A DNA stretch of 64,000 nucleotides from Ilyomonas limi (GCF_005233845.1 NZ_SZQL01000003.1:124001-188000), one strand, 5' to 3'; positions 45,692 through 54,837 are shown, counted from the stretch's first letter. A program made the numbers and translations. Notes: generated from the letters alone by a model not told the origin.

Positions 45692-47776
45692 TTACTTTGC
45701 TACTACCGGGAAAGCCGAGATACGCAACCGGGCTGCGCCCATAGGTATTAAAGTAATGTTTTCGGCAGGTGTGTTTACAGCTACCGGACTTTGCGGCAGC
45801 GTATCGCACAAGCCATATTTATCTATTGTCCATTGTGGTAATTCCTTGCCTTTTGCTTTTATTTCGATAGGAACAGCCTGCTGCGTAAAAGGGAAATCAT
45901 TAGCCGGCCAGGCTTTCTTTACAACAGTAAAAGAGGCAGCGTTATCTTTATTTAATATCAATCCATAATTCCATTTGCTACCGGGATGAATTTCGTAGGA
46001 AGGCCATTTACTGGCATCGGCACCAGCCTGCCATTTGCTGTCACCAATAGCAGAAGCCTTGCTGTCCATTTTTATGTAGTCTTCTTTTATTTTAAGCGAG
46101 TAGGTTAATGGCCCATAATTCACGCTTACGCTGTTTTTATTATCAGTCCACTCTTTTACACTGATGTGCATGGGCAATTGCAGTTCTACTACATCATTCT
46201 TGTTCCATGTTCTTTCGATGCGGGTATATGTGCCGGGCGTGTTTACATTAGTTTGCAATTTGCCGTTGATATACAGCTTTGCTTCATTGCACCACGAAGG
46301 AATGCGCAGGTACAGGGGAAAATTAGTAGCCTTATCGGATAATACACTGATTTTTATTTTTTCATCAAAAGGGTAATGCGTTTCTTCTTTAAGCTTTACC
46401 TCATTGCCATTGCCGGCTTTGGCGGTTACGGTGCAGGCGTTGTATAGCATTGCCACCAGTCCGTTGTCGGGTGTTGCCATAAACAAGTGCTCGGCATAGT
46501 ACGGCCAGCCTTGTGCATGGTTGTGCTGGCAGCAACGGCTGCTGAAAGGATTCATCACTAAAAAAGGACCACCGTTTTGAAGGCCGGGGCTGTGGTCTTT
46601 GCTATCGCTTACCACCATATTAGGTGCAGTGAGATAACGTAGTCCTTTAAAATCGGGCATTACCGCTGCAGGATAGGTGTTGAAAGCCACATCTTCGCAG
46701 TTCTCTGCCCAAAAAGGATCGCCGGTAAAGCCGGCCAGCAATTCATCGCTTGCCATTTGCTCTACCATGCCGCAGGTTTCCACTGCCTGCCGCGGATCGA
46801 TATAGCCGGCACGTGCGTTTTCATCGGCACCAAACATACCGCCGGGCACTTGCCCATACAGTTTTCTTACCAGGTTAAAATCGTTGTAAGTAGCATTAAG
46901 AAAAAAGCTGTCTTTTGTTTGCAGGTAATAGGTAGCCGGTTCGCGAAAGCTTTGTGCTATGTTTACATTGTGCCAGTTAGGCAAATTATTTTGCTGCGTC
47001 CAGTTTGCAGTGTTATGGTGTATTTTTTTAGCCAGGTCAAGCAGCCATTGTTCACCGGTACGGTTGTACAGCCAGTAAATACTGTACAGGTTGTCACCGC
47101 CGCGACTGTTTTCCCAATATATCTTCAGTAACTGGTCTTCAGGCACCTTATTTTCCCATTTAAAATAGTTTGTCATAAAGGGAATCACACGGCTGTCACC
47201 GCTGTATTCGTAATACGATTGCATGCACCAGAGCATAATCATATTGGGCCATAAGTCGGGTGTTTTTCCTTTATTATCCTGGTGTTCGTTTTCTATTACT
47301 GCCGGTCCAAAATATCCGTTGGATTGCTGGCTTTCAAATACTTTGTCGAGCCATCGTTTTGTTTCATTAATAATAGCTGTATCATGCAGGATATAGCCTA
47401 AATTGCCATAACCTTTCAACCAATACGGCACTTCTTCCCAGCCATGGTCACCGGTACCATTGCCGCTGTACCAGGCATTGTTGTGCTTATCGAGCCAGGC
47501 GCTTATTTCGCCCAAATGCCCGGTTAACCCATTTTTTTGCAGTAGCAAATATTGTTTTATCCAACCTTCGGGTTGTATGCTTCCTAACGGCAATTTTATA
47601 AAGCCGGAAGGTGCTAACGGCGCTTTGTTGCTTACATAAAACTGGTTGGTAGCAGCCCTGCTTGGCCGCGCTACAGAGGTAATGCTGGTATCTATACCAG
47701 TAGCTTTCCAGCTATTGAACAACAGCACACCTGCAAGCGCAGCAATAAAAATGGTTATAGATAATTTCTTTGTCAT
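45692..47776 (-). CDS. GH127-like (DUF1680) beta-L-arabinofuranosidase family protein
   Basis: About 694 residues from ATG 47776 (MTKKLSITIFIAALAGVLLF, signal or anchor). The alpha/alpha barrel shows GNGTGDHGWEEVPYWLKGYGNLG early and TCGMVEQMASDELLA mid-protein. The SRCCQHNHAQGW motif supplies the Cys pair that, with a Glu, holds Zn and makes the Cys nucleophile in GH127. A C-terminal beta domain follows. GH127 enzymes remove beta-L-arabinofuranose from plant glycoproteins and pectins. It is the first enzyme gene after the LacI gene, with an operator candidate before its start. Confidence 0.85.
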   Translation of the reverse strand: MTKKLSITIFIAALAGVLLFNSWKATGIDTSITSVARPSRAATNQFYVSNKAPLAPSGFIKLPLGSIQPEGWIKQYLLLQKNGLTGHLGEISAWLDKHNNAWYSGNGTGDHGWEEVPYWLKGYGNLGYILHDTAIINETKRWLDKVFESQQSNGYFGPAVIENEHQDNKGKTPDLWPNMIMLWCMQSYYEYSGDSRVIPFMTNYFKWENKVPEDQLLKIYWENSRGGDNLYSIYWLYNRTGEQWLLDLAKKIHHNTANWTQQNNLPNWHNVNIAQSFREPATYYLQTKDSFFLNATYNDFNLVRKLYGQVPGGMFGADENARAGYIDPRQAVETCGMVEQMASDELLAGFTGDPFWAENCEDVAFNTYPAAVMPDFKGLRYLTAPNMVVSDSKDHSPGLQNGGPFLVMNPFSSRCCQHNHAQGWPYYAEHLFMATPDNGLVAMLYNACTVTAKAGNGNEVKLKEETHYPFDEKIKISVLSDKATNFPLYLRIPSWCNEAKLYINGKLQTNVNTPGTYTRIERTWNKNDVVELQLPMHISVKEWTDNKNSVSVNYGPLTYSLKIKEDYIKMDSKASAIGDSKWQAGADASKWPSYEIHPGSKWNYGLILNKDNAASFTVVKKAWPANDFPFTQQAVPIEIKAKGKELPQWTIDKYGLCDTLPQSPVAVNTPAENITLIPMGAARLRISAFPVVAK

Positions 47777-47792
47777 AGGCAAACAACTGCTG

Positions 47793-47806
47793 TACAAACG
47801 ATTGCA
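47793..47806. promoter_or_regulatory. LacI-type operator candidate before the GH127 gene
   Basis: TACAAACGATTGCA is a near-palindrome centred on CG that matches, in reverse, the site at 48879-48893 before the lacI-type gene. It lies 16 bases upstream of the GH127 start and after the regulator's stop. Confidence 0.55.
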
Positions 47807-47829
47807 CAGAACCTTAAAAAAAAGGTGTA

Positions 47830-48864
47830 TTATAATTTATTTACGATCATCTGTCTCATAGATGATTGCCTGAAGCGTGCAATGGGCTCCAGCACCACAT
47901 TTACTTTTTTCAATTGAACTTCTTCTTTTTCATAGATTAATTCAAGCAATAATTTAAAGGCTTCTCTTCCCATCAAAACAGTTTGTTGATCCATAGACGA
48001 CAAGCTAGGCGTTATATGTTCATCAAACGATTCGTTGGCAAATCCAATCACACCTAATTGCTCGGGTATGCTGATACCTTTTTCCTTGGCAGCTTTAATA
48101 ACTCCTAACGCTGTAAAATCTTCCACTGCAAAAATGCCATCCGGCGGTTCTGCCATGCCAAAGAAATAATTGATTGCTTCTTTACCAGCCTCAATAGAAA
48201 CATTACCGTAATATATCAAAGACTCATCAACCTCTATTCCCGCTGCATGTAAAGCAGATTTATATCCATTTAACCGGTCATTAAAAATTTTGAGATGAAG
48301 CTGTCCGGTAATATGTGCAATTCGCCTGTAACCCTGCTGCAGCAGATGTTGGGTAGCCATATATCCACCTTTAAAGTCGTCCACTACCACCGATGGTATG
48401 TTCACCATGTCCTTGCTACGGTCGAAAAACACAAGTGGTATCCCTTTGCTTTTAAGTTCCAGATAATGGGTTATATCAGTTGTTTCCTTTGCAATAGATG
48501 CCAGCACACCATCTACCCGCACATCTATAAAAGTTTCAATGGCTTTTTGCTCGTATTCTGTTGATTCATTGGACTGGTACAATAAGATGTTATAGCCATT
48601 TGTGTTGGCTATACTCTCTATACCATGCACGACCGAGCCAAAAAAATTAATTTCTGCGCTGGGGATAATCACCCCGATTGTATGCGTTTTTCCCGAACGC
48701 AGAGAGGAAGCAATCCGGTTACGGCGGTAATTCATTTTTTCTGCCAGTTCAACTACAGCTTTCTTGGTACTATCACTTATACGGGGATGGTTATTCAATG
48801 CCCGCGACACGGTTGCAGTCGTTAAGTGGAGTTGAGCAGCTAAGTCTTGTATGGTTACTTTCAC
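47830..48864 (-). CDS. LacI-family transcriptional repressor
   Basis: A 344-residue protein from a GTG start at 48862-48864. The N-terminal helix-turn-helix and hinge are clear (TIQDLAAQLHLTTATVSRALNN, then RRNRIASSLRSGKTHTIGVIIP). The rest is a periplasmic-binding-protein-like sensor with DGIFAVEDFTALGVIKAAKE. It sits at the head of the minus-strand PUL and beside a divergent GH43, so it is the likely local regulator. Matching operator candidates lie before its own start and before GH127, suggesting autoregulation and control of the locus by a sugar released from the glycan. Confidence 0.9.
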   Translation of the reverse strand: MKVTIQDLAAQLHLTTATVSRALNNHPRISDSTKKAVVELAEKMNYRRNRIASSLRSGKTHTIGVIIPSAEINFFGSVVHGIESIANTNGYNILLYQSNESTEYEQKAIETFIDVRVDGVLASIAKETTDITHYLELKSKGIPLVFFDRSKDMVNIPSVVVDDFKGGYMATQHLLQQGYRRIAHITGQLHLKIFNDRLNGYKSALHAAGIEVDESLIYYGNVSIEAGKEAINYFFGMAEPPDGIFAVEDFTALGVIKAAKEKGISIPEQLGVIGFANESFDEHITPSLSSMDQQTVLMGREAFKLLLELIYEKEEVQLKKVNVVLEPIARFRQSSMRQMIVNKL

Positions 48865-48878
48865 CGGTTATTGATTGA

Positions 48879-48893
48879 TACAATCGTTTGCAC
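48879..48893. promoter_or_regulatory. LacI-type operator candidate before the lacI-type gene
   Basis: TACAATCGTTTGCAC, CG-centred with five of seven half-site positions symmetric, lies 15 bases upstream of the GTG start. The same core GCAAACGATTG is found at 47793-47806 and 5097-5108. Confidence 0.55.
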
Positions 48894-49189
48894 AAAAAAA
48901 GCATATTTTTCCTTTAACAAAAAATTTTTTATACATTTTCCATGCTGACTTTTGTAATGCAGTTGCTGAAGTAAACAAATAAACAGGTCTGTGCTATTTG
49001 AAATAATGCTTCGAGAGGTATAAGAAAGTTCAGGTATTTACCGCGTGCAATCAACTATTCGCTGGTCATAACGTATTGCCCCAACGCTTATGCCGGGGCT
49101 ACTGTTCGCCAATTCGGAATACATCCTGCCTGTTTGAGAAATAATTGATTGTTTTAATTTTTCCAATGCTGATAAACCTTCGCATTAAT
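48894..49189. other. divergent control region of the LacI and GH43 genes
   Basis: Gene-free AT-rich stretch (A/T runs at 48894-48940). It contains the upstream parts of both divergent genes. Apart from the operator beside it I see no further clear motif. Confidence 0.4.
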
Positions 49190-50215
49190 ATGTTTATAAA
49201 AAATACACTCACCTTTTTTGTACTGTATGTATTGCTGTTGGCAGCTAATATAAGTTGCAGCCGGCAATCTACTCCGCAGCAATCAGTTATTCACCACAAC
49301 CCTGTTTTGGATATTGATTTTCCCGATCCGACAGTTATCAATGTTAATAGTACTTTTTATGCTTATGCTACCCAATCGGAACACAACGGAAAAATGGTAA
49401 ACATACAATTAGCTTCTTCTAAAGACCTGTTTAACTGGACCTATATTGGTGATGCCTTGCCAAACAAACCTGCATGGGCAAACCGTACACAAGACTTTTG
49501 GGCGCCACATGTACTGTACGATACTACATTGCACAAATATGTTCTATTCTTTTGTGCAAAAAGTAATGATACCACAACAGACAAAGGCATAGGTGTTGCC
49601 TTTGCAGATAATCCCGAAGGTCCTTTTGTACCAAAAGATTCGCCGCTGATTGTAGGTAAAGGTTTTAAAGATATTGATCCTATGGCGATGATTGATCCCG
49701 CTACGGGCAAAAAGCTATTGTATTGGGGTTCTGGTTTTCAGCCTATACAGGTGCAGGAATTAACCAACAACTGGACTGCCTTTAAACCGGGCAGCACGGC
49801 TGTGGCTGTTGTTTTTCCGCACACAGAAAATAACTATACCAACCTGATTGAAGGTGGCTGGATAGATGTGTATAAAGGAAAATATTATTTGTATTATTCG
49901 GGCGATAACTGCTGCGGCAGCAAGGCAAACTACGCCGTAATGGTAGCAAGAGCAACTAACGCATTTGGACCATTTGAGCGGTTAGGTGAGGCAAACGGTA
50001 AAGGCAGCAGCGTTATTCTGGAGAAAGACAGTACATGGCTGGCGCCGGGGCACAATTCTATTGTTGCAGATAACAAAGGCAACCGGTGGATTGCTTATCA
50101 TGCTATCCCGGCAAATAAAAGCAAAACCAGCGAAGATCATTATATAAAAAGGGTGCTTTGCATAGAACCACTACGGTATGTGAACGGATGGCCTGTAGTA
50201 CTGCATACCTATTAA
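49190..50215 (+). CDS. GH43 family lipoprotein glycosidase
   Basis: About 341 residues from ATG 49190. A longer frame would start at TTG 49145, but the ATG puts a lipoprotein signal (LLLAANISCS, Cys about 22) at the N-terminus. GH43 propeller features: DFPDPTVINVNSTFYAYAT with the base Asp, DFWAPHVLYD, DIDPMAMID with the pKa-modulating Asp, and LIEGGWIDVYKGKYYLYYSG with the acid Glu. Likely an alpha-L-arabinofuranosidase or beta-xylosidase type, surface- or periplasm-facing. It diverges from the LacI gene and ends 3 bases from the convergent pterin dehydratase gene. Confidence 0.85.
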   Translation: MFIKNTLTFFVLYVLLLAANISCSRQSTPQQSVIHHNPVLDIDFPDPTVINVNSTFYAYATQSEHNGKMVNIQLASSKDLFNWTYIGDALPNKPAWANRTQDFWAPHVLYDTTLHKYVLFFCAKSNDTTTDKGIGVAFADNPEGPFVPKDSPLIVGKGFKDIDPMAMIDPATGKKLLYWGSGFQPIQVQELTNNWTAFKPGSTAVAVVFPHTENNYTNLIEGGWIDVYKGKYYLYYSGDNCCGSKANYAVMVARATNAFGPFERLGEANGKGSSVILEKDSTWLAPGHNSIVADNKGNRWIAYHAIPANKSKTSEDHYIKRVLCIEPLRYVNGWPVVLHTY

Positions 50216-50218
50216 ACA

Positions 50219-50455
50219 TTATGCTTTCACCAATTCATCAATAGCTTTTGCCAGTTGCCGGTCTTTATCGGTGATGGTATCACCAGCATCATGTGTATTA
50301 AGCATTATTTCTACTTTATTCCACACGTTGCTCCAGTTGGGATGGTGGTTCATCTTTTCTGCCAGCAGGGCTACACGCGTCATAAAAGCAAATGCTTCTG
50401 AAAAATCTTTGAATGTAAAGCTTTGATGCAAAGCGTTATCTTTTTCCTGCCACAT
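50219..50455 (-). CDS. phhB: pterin-4-alpha-carbinolamine dehydratase
   Basis: A 78-residue protein, slightly shorter than the usual 95-105. It keeps the family core: [29 protein letters not shown], with the His-His-Pro pterin site, and [27 protein letters not shown]. It regenerates the tetrahydropterin cofactor of phenylalanine hydroxylase, whose gene ends 5 bases upstream on the same strand. The symbol follows usage for the bacterial partner of phhA. Confidence 0.92.
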   Translation of the reverse strand: MWQEKDNALHQSFTFKDFSEAFAFMTRVALLAEKMNHHPNWSNVWNKVEIMLNTHDAGDTITDKDRQLAKAIDELVKA

Positions 50456-50460
50456 ATAAT

Positions 50461-51210
50461 TTAGTGTATTAGTTGTGTTGAAAAAATCTGTTCTAATTGC
50501 TTATCTATGTCTGGAATAGCATTGCACAATTGCTCAAAAGAATCTATTACAAAATATGTTGGTTGCAACGTATCAATGCGGTATTCGGTAGTGAGCATTT
50601 GCCGGATGTTGAATGGCACTTTTTGGGATTCGTCTTTAAACACATGCTGCGTTTCGCCGATAGAAGAAATAATACCTGCACCAAAGATTTTGTTTTTGCC
50701 ATTTTCGTGCAACAAACCAAACTCAATCGTAAACCAGTACACACGTGCTAAAACAGGTATCGCTTCGGGCGTGTCTATCCACTTCATTGCCAGCTTGCCA
50801 AAGTTTTGCATAAACCCGGCATACGCACTATTCACCAACAGCGGCACATGTCCAAATACATCATGAAACATATCCGGTTCTTCTATGTAATCCAACTCTT
50901 CCAGTGCGCGCAACCAACAAGTAGCCGGAAAGGTTTTCCTGGTAAGCATTTCAAAAAATTCCTTCTGCGGCACCAGTTCGGGTACAACGGTCAGTTGCCA
51001 GCCGGTGTGATGTTGCAGCCGTTTGGTAGTTTCTTCAAAGTGCGGAATTTCAGCCGCGTTAAAGCCAATTTTATCCAAAGCAGCTAAATATAATTCACTT
51101 GCACTGGCTTGCACAAAAGGCAACTGGCGCTCGTACAGCAATTGCCATACATAAAAATCTTCTGGTGTATAAGTACTATAATCCTGTACTGTAGGTTTAT
51201 TATGTTGCAT
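50461..51210 (-). CDS. phhA: phenylalanine 4-monooxygenase
   Basis: A 249-residue aromatic amino acid hydroxylase that turns Phe into Tyr with tetrahydrobiopterin and O2. The two iron-binding His are in [12 protein letters not shown] and the Glu ligand is in [14 protein letters not shown]. It lacks the N-terminal ACT regulatory domain of animal enzymes, as usual in bacteria. It is followed after 5 bases by the pterin dehydratase and preceded by 2 bases by the flavin reductase, so the three are co-transcribed. Confidence 0.95.
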   Translation of the reverse strand: MQHNKPTVQDYSTYTPEDFYVWQLLYERQLPFVQASASELYLAALDKIGFNAAEIPHFEETTKRLQHHTGWQLTVVPELVPQKEFFEMLTRKTFPATCWLRALEELDYIEEPDMFHDVFGHVPLLVNSAYAGFMQNFGKLAMKWIDTPEAIPVLARVYWFTIEFGLLHENGKNKIFGAGIISSIGETQHVFKDESQKVPFNIRQMLTTEYRIDTLQPTYFVIDSFEQLCNAIPDIDKQLEQIFSTQLIH

Positions 51211-51212
51211 CG

Positions 51213-52214
51213 TTAGACTATTTTGTGGTTATCGGTCCCCAGCCCTTGAAGAGGGTCTGCCAGGTCTCTTTCTTCAGAAAAGGCTGTTGCCATTGTATAT
51301 GTATTTAAAAGCTCCTCTTCGGGGGTTGGGGACACTTCTCTTAATAACACCTGCCAGGCGTCTTCCACCAACCCATTGTTTAGTAGTCTGGCAGCCAGCA
51401 GATGCAATTCATGGTTCATTTTTATTACATTATTTTTATACTCTTTTAGAATGAAAAGGAGGGCTACATTGTTGAAAGATGCATCAGGTTCGGGTATTGC
51501 TTCCACATTGGCAAGTTGTGCCAGATGATTGCCGGTGAGTATGTTGCTATGCAAAACGGAAAGCGGCAAGTTATCGAACCCGATGCCCAATTTTGTACTG
51601 GGCTTGGCTACTTTAAATAGGTTTTGCTCCGTTACTTTACAATACCAGTCGCCACCAAGCCGTGCCACATGGTGGAGTTTGGTTTGGTCAATCATGGTGC
51701 CTTCCTTATTTAAAATGCTGTCATCCATATGCATACACAGCACTTCGCAAATCACTAAGTTGCCAGCGCCGCCTTCGTTGCCCACGGGCTTTATCTCCAA
51801 TACTTTACACTCCATTTTTACCTGACTTTCTTTTACCATTGGCGGTCGCACCAGCGTTGCTTTTTCTTTGGTAAAACCGGCTTTAATAAATTCGTCCGTT
51901 CCTTTTGGATACTCGCAGCTGGCTAAGGATACCTGCTGCACTATATAGCAGGTAACTATGTTAATGACTACTTCGGGTACTTCTTTTACGTTCTCCAGTG
52001 TGTGCTTGGTAGTGTTGTTGCGTACCCGCCGGGATGGTGAAAAAATAACAATAGGCGGATTGGTGGAGAATAAGTTGAAAAAGGAGAATGGCGATAAGTT
52101 TACACTGCCATTAGCATCTATACTGCTTACAAATGCAATGGGGCGTGGTGCAATGGCATATTGTAAAAAGTGGTGCGCCTGCTGTGTGGTGATATCGTTC
52201 AGGTTGATATGCAT
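51213..52214 (-). CDS. flavin reductase-like FMN-binding protein with C-terminal extension
   Basis: A 333-residue protein. Residues 1-200 fit the flavin reductase split-barrel: ITTQQAHHFLQYAIAPRPIAFVSS, NLSPFSFFNLFSTNPP and RNNTTKHTLENVKE. A further 130 residues follow, helical and charged, ending in TPEEELLNTYTMATAFSEERD, which I cannot match. It lies between phhA (2 bases) and the repeat cassette upstream. Role in Phe/Tyr catabolism is inferred from position only. Confidence 0.75.
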   Translation of the reverse strand: MHINLNDITTQQAHHFLQYAIAPRPIAFVSSIDANGSVNLSPFSFFNLFSTNPPIVIFSPSRRVRNNTTKHTLENVKEVPEVVINIVTCYIVQQVSLASCEYPKGTDEFIKAGFTKEKATLVRPPMVKESQVKMECKVLEIKPVGNEGGAGNLVICEVLCMHMDDSILNKEGTMIDQTKLHHVARLGGDWYCKVTEQNLFKVAKPSTKLGIGFDNLPLSVLHSNILTGNHLAQLANVEAIPEPDASFNNVALLFILKEYKNNVIKMNHELHLLAARLLNNGLVEDAWQVLLREVSPTPEEELLNTYTMATAFSEERDLADPLQGLGTDNHKIV

Positions 52215-52227
52215 GTTTTCACCAGAT

Positions 52228-52268
52228 TTTCACCGCGGAGAACGGAAGTAGATAGAGTTTTCGCAGAG
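52228..52268 (+). repeat. inverted repeat arm, left
   Basis: A 41-base arm (TTTCACCGCGGAGAACGGAA... to CGCAGAG) matches the reverse complement of 52556-52596 with three mismatches. It begins 14 bases upstream of the flavin reductase start, within its likely leader. Confidence 0.85.
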
Positions 52269-52349
52269 TTTATTTATTGAGGAATTTGAGCTGCTATATA
52301 TCTACTAGTGTTCTTCATTTTTTGTTTTTAAAATTTATGTACAACTCTT

Positions 52350-52550
52350 TTAAAGCCATCCTTTAACAATGGCACGTTGAAATTTTATCGGATAACCTAA
52401 TCGCTTATTATATAGTTTTAAATAAGTAATTAACTGCGCTGTAAAAACGGGCAAAATGGCTTCGCAGGATTTATTTTCTATAATAATCTCTTCTTCTACT
52501 AATAAATCAATCTCGTATGCCTTACCTAAGGGTACCTCTTTGTAAAATAA
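52350..52550 (-). pseudogene. truncated GxxExxY protein (PD-(D/E)xK-like family)
   Basis: On the minus strand an open frame of 66 residues runs from an in-frame TGA at 52551-52553 to TAA 52350-52352. It reads FYKEVPLGKAYEIDLLVE, IIIENKSCEAILPVFTAQL and TYLKLYNKRLGYPIKF. This matches the C-terminal half of GxxExxY proteins (about 125 residues), with the D...ENK strand in the expected place. The N-terminal half, including the naming motif, is missing. It lies between the two inverted-repeat arms at 52228 and 52556. Confidence 0.8.
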
Positions 52551-52555
52551 TCAAT

Positions 52556-52596
52556 CTCTGTGTAAACTCTATCTACTTCCGTTCTCCGCGATGAAA
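52556..52596 (-). repeat. inverted repeat arm, right, overlapping a gene end
   Basis: Reverse-complement partner of 52228-52268. It runs through the last codons of the fumarylacetoacetase-family gene, so AFIAENGSR and the TAG stop are read from repeat sequence. Confidence 0.85.
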
Positions 52597-53600
52597 GCTC
52601 TCTTCTTCTCCAGAATAGAAAAATCACTTTCTTCCCTCACAACCTTATTCTTCAACACCCCTACTCCTTCTATCTCCATTTCAATCTCATCACCTTCTTT
52701 CAACCATTGCTCCTCATAATCCGGGTTAGTTAATTTACCCGTTCCATTCAACTCCAAAAAACAACCTGTACCAACCGTGCCGCTGCCAATGATGTCGCCC
52801 GCATGAAGCGTTACGCCATAGCTGGCTCTTTCAATGATTTCAGCAAATGTCCAGTCCATATCGCTGAGGTTACCTTGGCTTACCTGCTCACCGTTTACTT
52901 TGCACGTCATTTGTAAGTTCCAGCTTTCACCTGTATGACCTTCTTTGGCAGGTACTTCATATTGTTCCAATTCATCTAATGTAACCAGGCATGGCCCTAC
53001 TGCCGTTGCAAAGTCTTTGCCTTTGGCAGGGCCAAGATTCAATTTCATTTCTTCCATCTGCAAGGTGCGGGCGCTCATATCGTTCATAATCATGATGCCG
53101 GCAATATATTCATCCGCTTCTCCGGCTTTAATATTTCTGCCGGTTTTACAAATAATAATCGCTGCTTCCAGTTCGAAGTCCAGCTTGTGAAAGTGGTCGG
53201 GCATACATTGAATGTCACCGGCGCCCTGTATGCTGTTGTGATTGGTAAAATAAAATACCGGATATTGGTCAAATTCGGGAATCATAGGCACCTTGCGATT
53301 GCGGCGGGCAGCAGCCACATGCTGACGGAAAGCATACGCATCGCGGCACGAAGGAGGAAAAGGAACGGGCGATAACAGTTTTACTTCATTGATGTCAACA
53401 CCATTTCCTTCACCTAAATTATCAAGCCTGATAGCTTCTTCGGTTTGCTGCATTTGAGGAAATAAATCATCCCAAAAATTGAGCAACATACCCATAGTTG
53501 CCGGCAGTTCGGGGTGCATCAAATCGCAATCGTATAGTAAGCCATTTACTAAAAAAGCAAGCTGCTCATTGTCGTTGTGTAAGTAAGATACTAATTTCAT
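52569..53600 (-). CDS. fumarylacetoacetate hydrolase family protein
   Basis: A 343-residue protein. The FAH fold metal site is visible: DFELEAAIII (acidic ligands), GIMIMNDMSART, GPAKGKDFATAVGPCLV and GDIIGSGTVGTGCFLE. In this operon with HPPD and homogentisate dioxygenase it should split fumarylacetoacetate into fumarate and acetoacetate, the last step of Tyr breakdown. It is shorter than the 420-residue animal enzyme. Its last nine residues and stop lie in an inserted repeat, so the original C-terminus may have been replaced. No maleylacetoacetate isomerase gene is visible. Confidence 0.85.
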   Translation of the reverse strand: MKLVSYLHNDNEQLAFLVNGLLYDCDLMHPELPATMGMLLNFWDDLFPQMQQTEEAIRLDNLGEGNGVDINEVKLLSPVPFPPSCRDAYAFRQHVAAARRNRKVPMIPEFDQYPVFYFTNHNSIQGAGDIQCMPDHFHKLDFELEAAIIICKTGRNIKAGEADEYIAGIMIMNDMSARTLQMEEMKLNLGPAKGKDFATAVGPCLVTLDELEQYEVPAKEGHTGESWNLQMTCKVNGEQVSQGNLSDMDWTFAEIIERASYGVTLHAGDIIGSGTVGTGCFLELNGTGKLTNPDYEEQWLKEGDEIEMEIEGVGVLKNKVVREESDFSILEKKRAFIAENGSR

Positions 53601-53697
53601 AAGACCTCATCCCTAACCCTTCTCCGGGGAGAAGAGAATAAGTAACTTATTTTAAAGTGATTTATAAATTTATTTCAATGAAGTTACTCCTTTATTG

Positions 53698-54837
53698 CTA
53701 CAAATTTCCTCTTAATGCCTGCTCTCTTTCAATAGCTTCAAACAAAGCTTTAAAATTGCCTTTGCCAAAGCTTTTTGCGCCTTTGCGCTGAATAATCTCA
53801 AAGAATAAAGTCGGGCGGTCTTCTACCGGCTTGCTAAAGATTTGCAATAAATATCCTTCATCATCCCGGTCCACTAATATCCCCAAATCCTTCAACGGCT
53901 GCAGATCTTCATCAATATGTCCCACCCGTTCTGCCAAATCATCGTAATAACTGGAAGGTACTTTTAAAAACTCCACACCGCGGCTTTGCAAGGCAGTTAC
54001 TGTTTTCACAATATCGTGTGTAGCTAAGGCTACATGTTGTACGCCTTCGCCATTATAAAACTCCAGGTATTCTTCTACCTGCGATTTCTTTTTGCCTTCC
54101 GCCGGCTCATTAATAGGAAACTTTACATAACCATTACCATTGCTCATTACCTTACTCATCAGGGCCGAATATTCGGTAGAAATATCTTTATCATCAAAGG
54201 TGAGAATATTGCGGAAGCCCATTACTTCTTCGTAAAACTGCACCCAATGGTTCATCTGGTTCCAGCCTACATTGCCTACACAATGATCAACGTATAGCAA
54301 TCCGGTTTCCGGTGGATTGTAAGCACTTTTCCAGGGTTGGTAGCCAGGCATAAAAGCACCATGATAATTTTTCCGCTCAATAAAAAGGTGCACCGTATCG
54401 CCATAAGTATGAATGCCGCTCATTACTACTTCACCAAATTCGTCGTGCAGTGTAAAAGGTTCCAGGTACGATTCGCCGCCGCGTATGGTGGTTTGATGCC
54501 ACGCATCTGCGGCATCCTCCACACGCAAGGCGAGGTGTTTTACACCATCACCATGCTTTTGTATATGTGCTGCTATCTCGCTGTTGTTGTGCAAAGACGT
54601 AGTAAAAACAAACGTAAGCTTGTTCTGCCTTACTACATAGCTTGCTTTGTCTTTCACGCCGGTTTCCGGGCCGGCATACGCGAGGCTCTGAAAACCAAAA
54701 GCAGTTTTGTAAAAATGGGCGGCTTGCCTGGCGTTGCCTACATAAAACTCTACATAATCGGTACCTTGCAACGGCAGGAAATCAACGGTTTTGTTTTGCC
54801 GTTTTGTTTTTTGCGGAGTTTGAATATCGGGAAACAT
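53698..54837 (-). CDS. hppD: 4-hydroxyphenylpyruvate dioxygenase
   Basis: A 379-residue non-haem iron enzyme making homogentisate. It has two vicinal-oxygen-chelate halves. Iron ligands lie in LLYVDHCVGNV (His), GVQHVALATHDI (His) and LFFEIIQRKG (Glu), and the GFGKGNFKALFEAIE-type C-terminal helix is present in the form FGKGNFKALFEAIE. It leads the catabolic operon, 97 bases before the FAH-family gene, and diverges from homogentisate dioxygenase across a 430-base region. Confidence 0.95.
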   Translation of the reverse strand: MFPDIQTPQKTKRQNKTVDFLPLQGTDYVEFYVGNARQAAHFYKTAFGFQSLAYAGPETGVKDKASYVVRQNKLTFVFTTSLHNNSEIAAHIQKHGDGVKHLALRVEDAADAWHQTTIRGGESYLEPFTLHDEFGEVVMSGIHTYGDTVHLFIERKNYHGAFMPGYQPWKSAYNPPETGLLYVDHCVGNVGWNQMNHWVQFYEEVMGFRNILTFDDKDISTEYSALMSKVMSNGNGYVKFPINEPAEGKKKSQVEEYLEFYNGEGVQHVALATHDIVKTVTALQSRGVEFLKVPSSYYDDLAERVGHIDEDLQPLKDLGILVDRDDEGYLLQIFSKPVEDRPTLFFEIIQRKGAKSFGKGNFKALFEAIEREQALRGNL

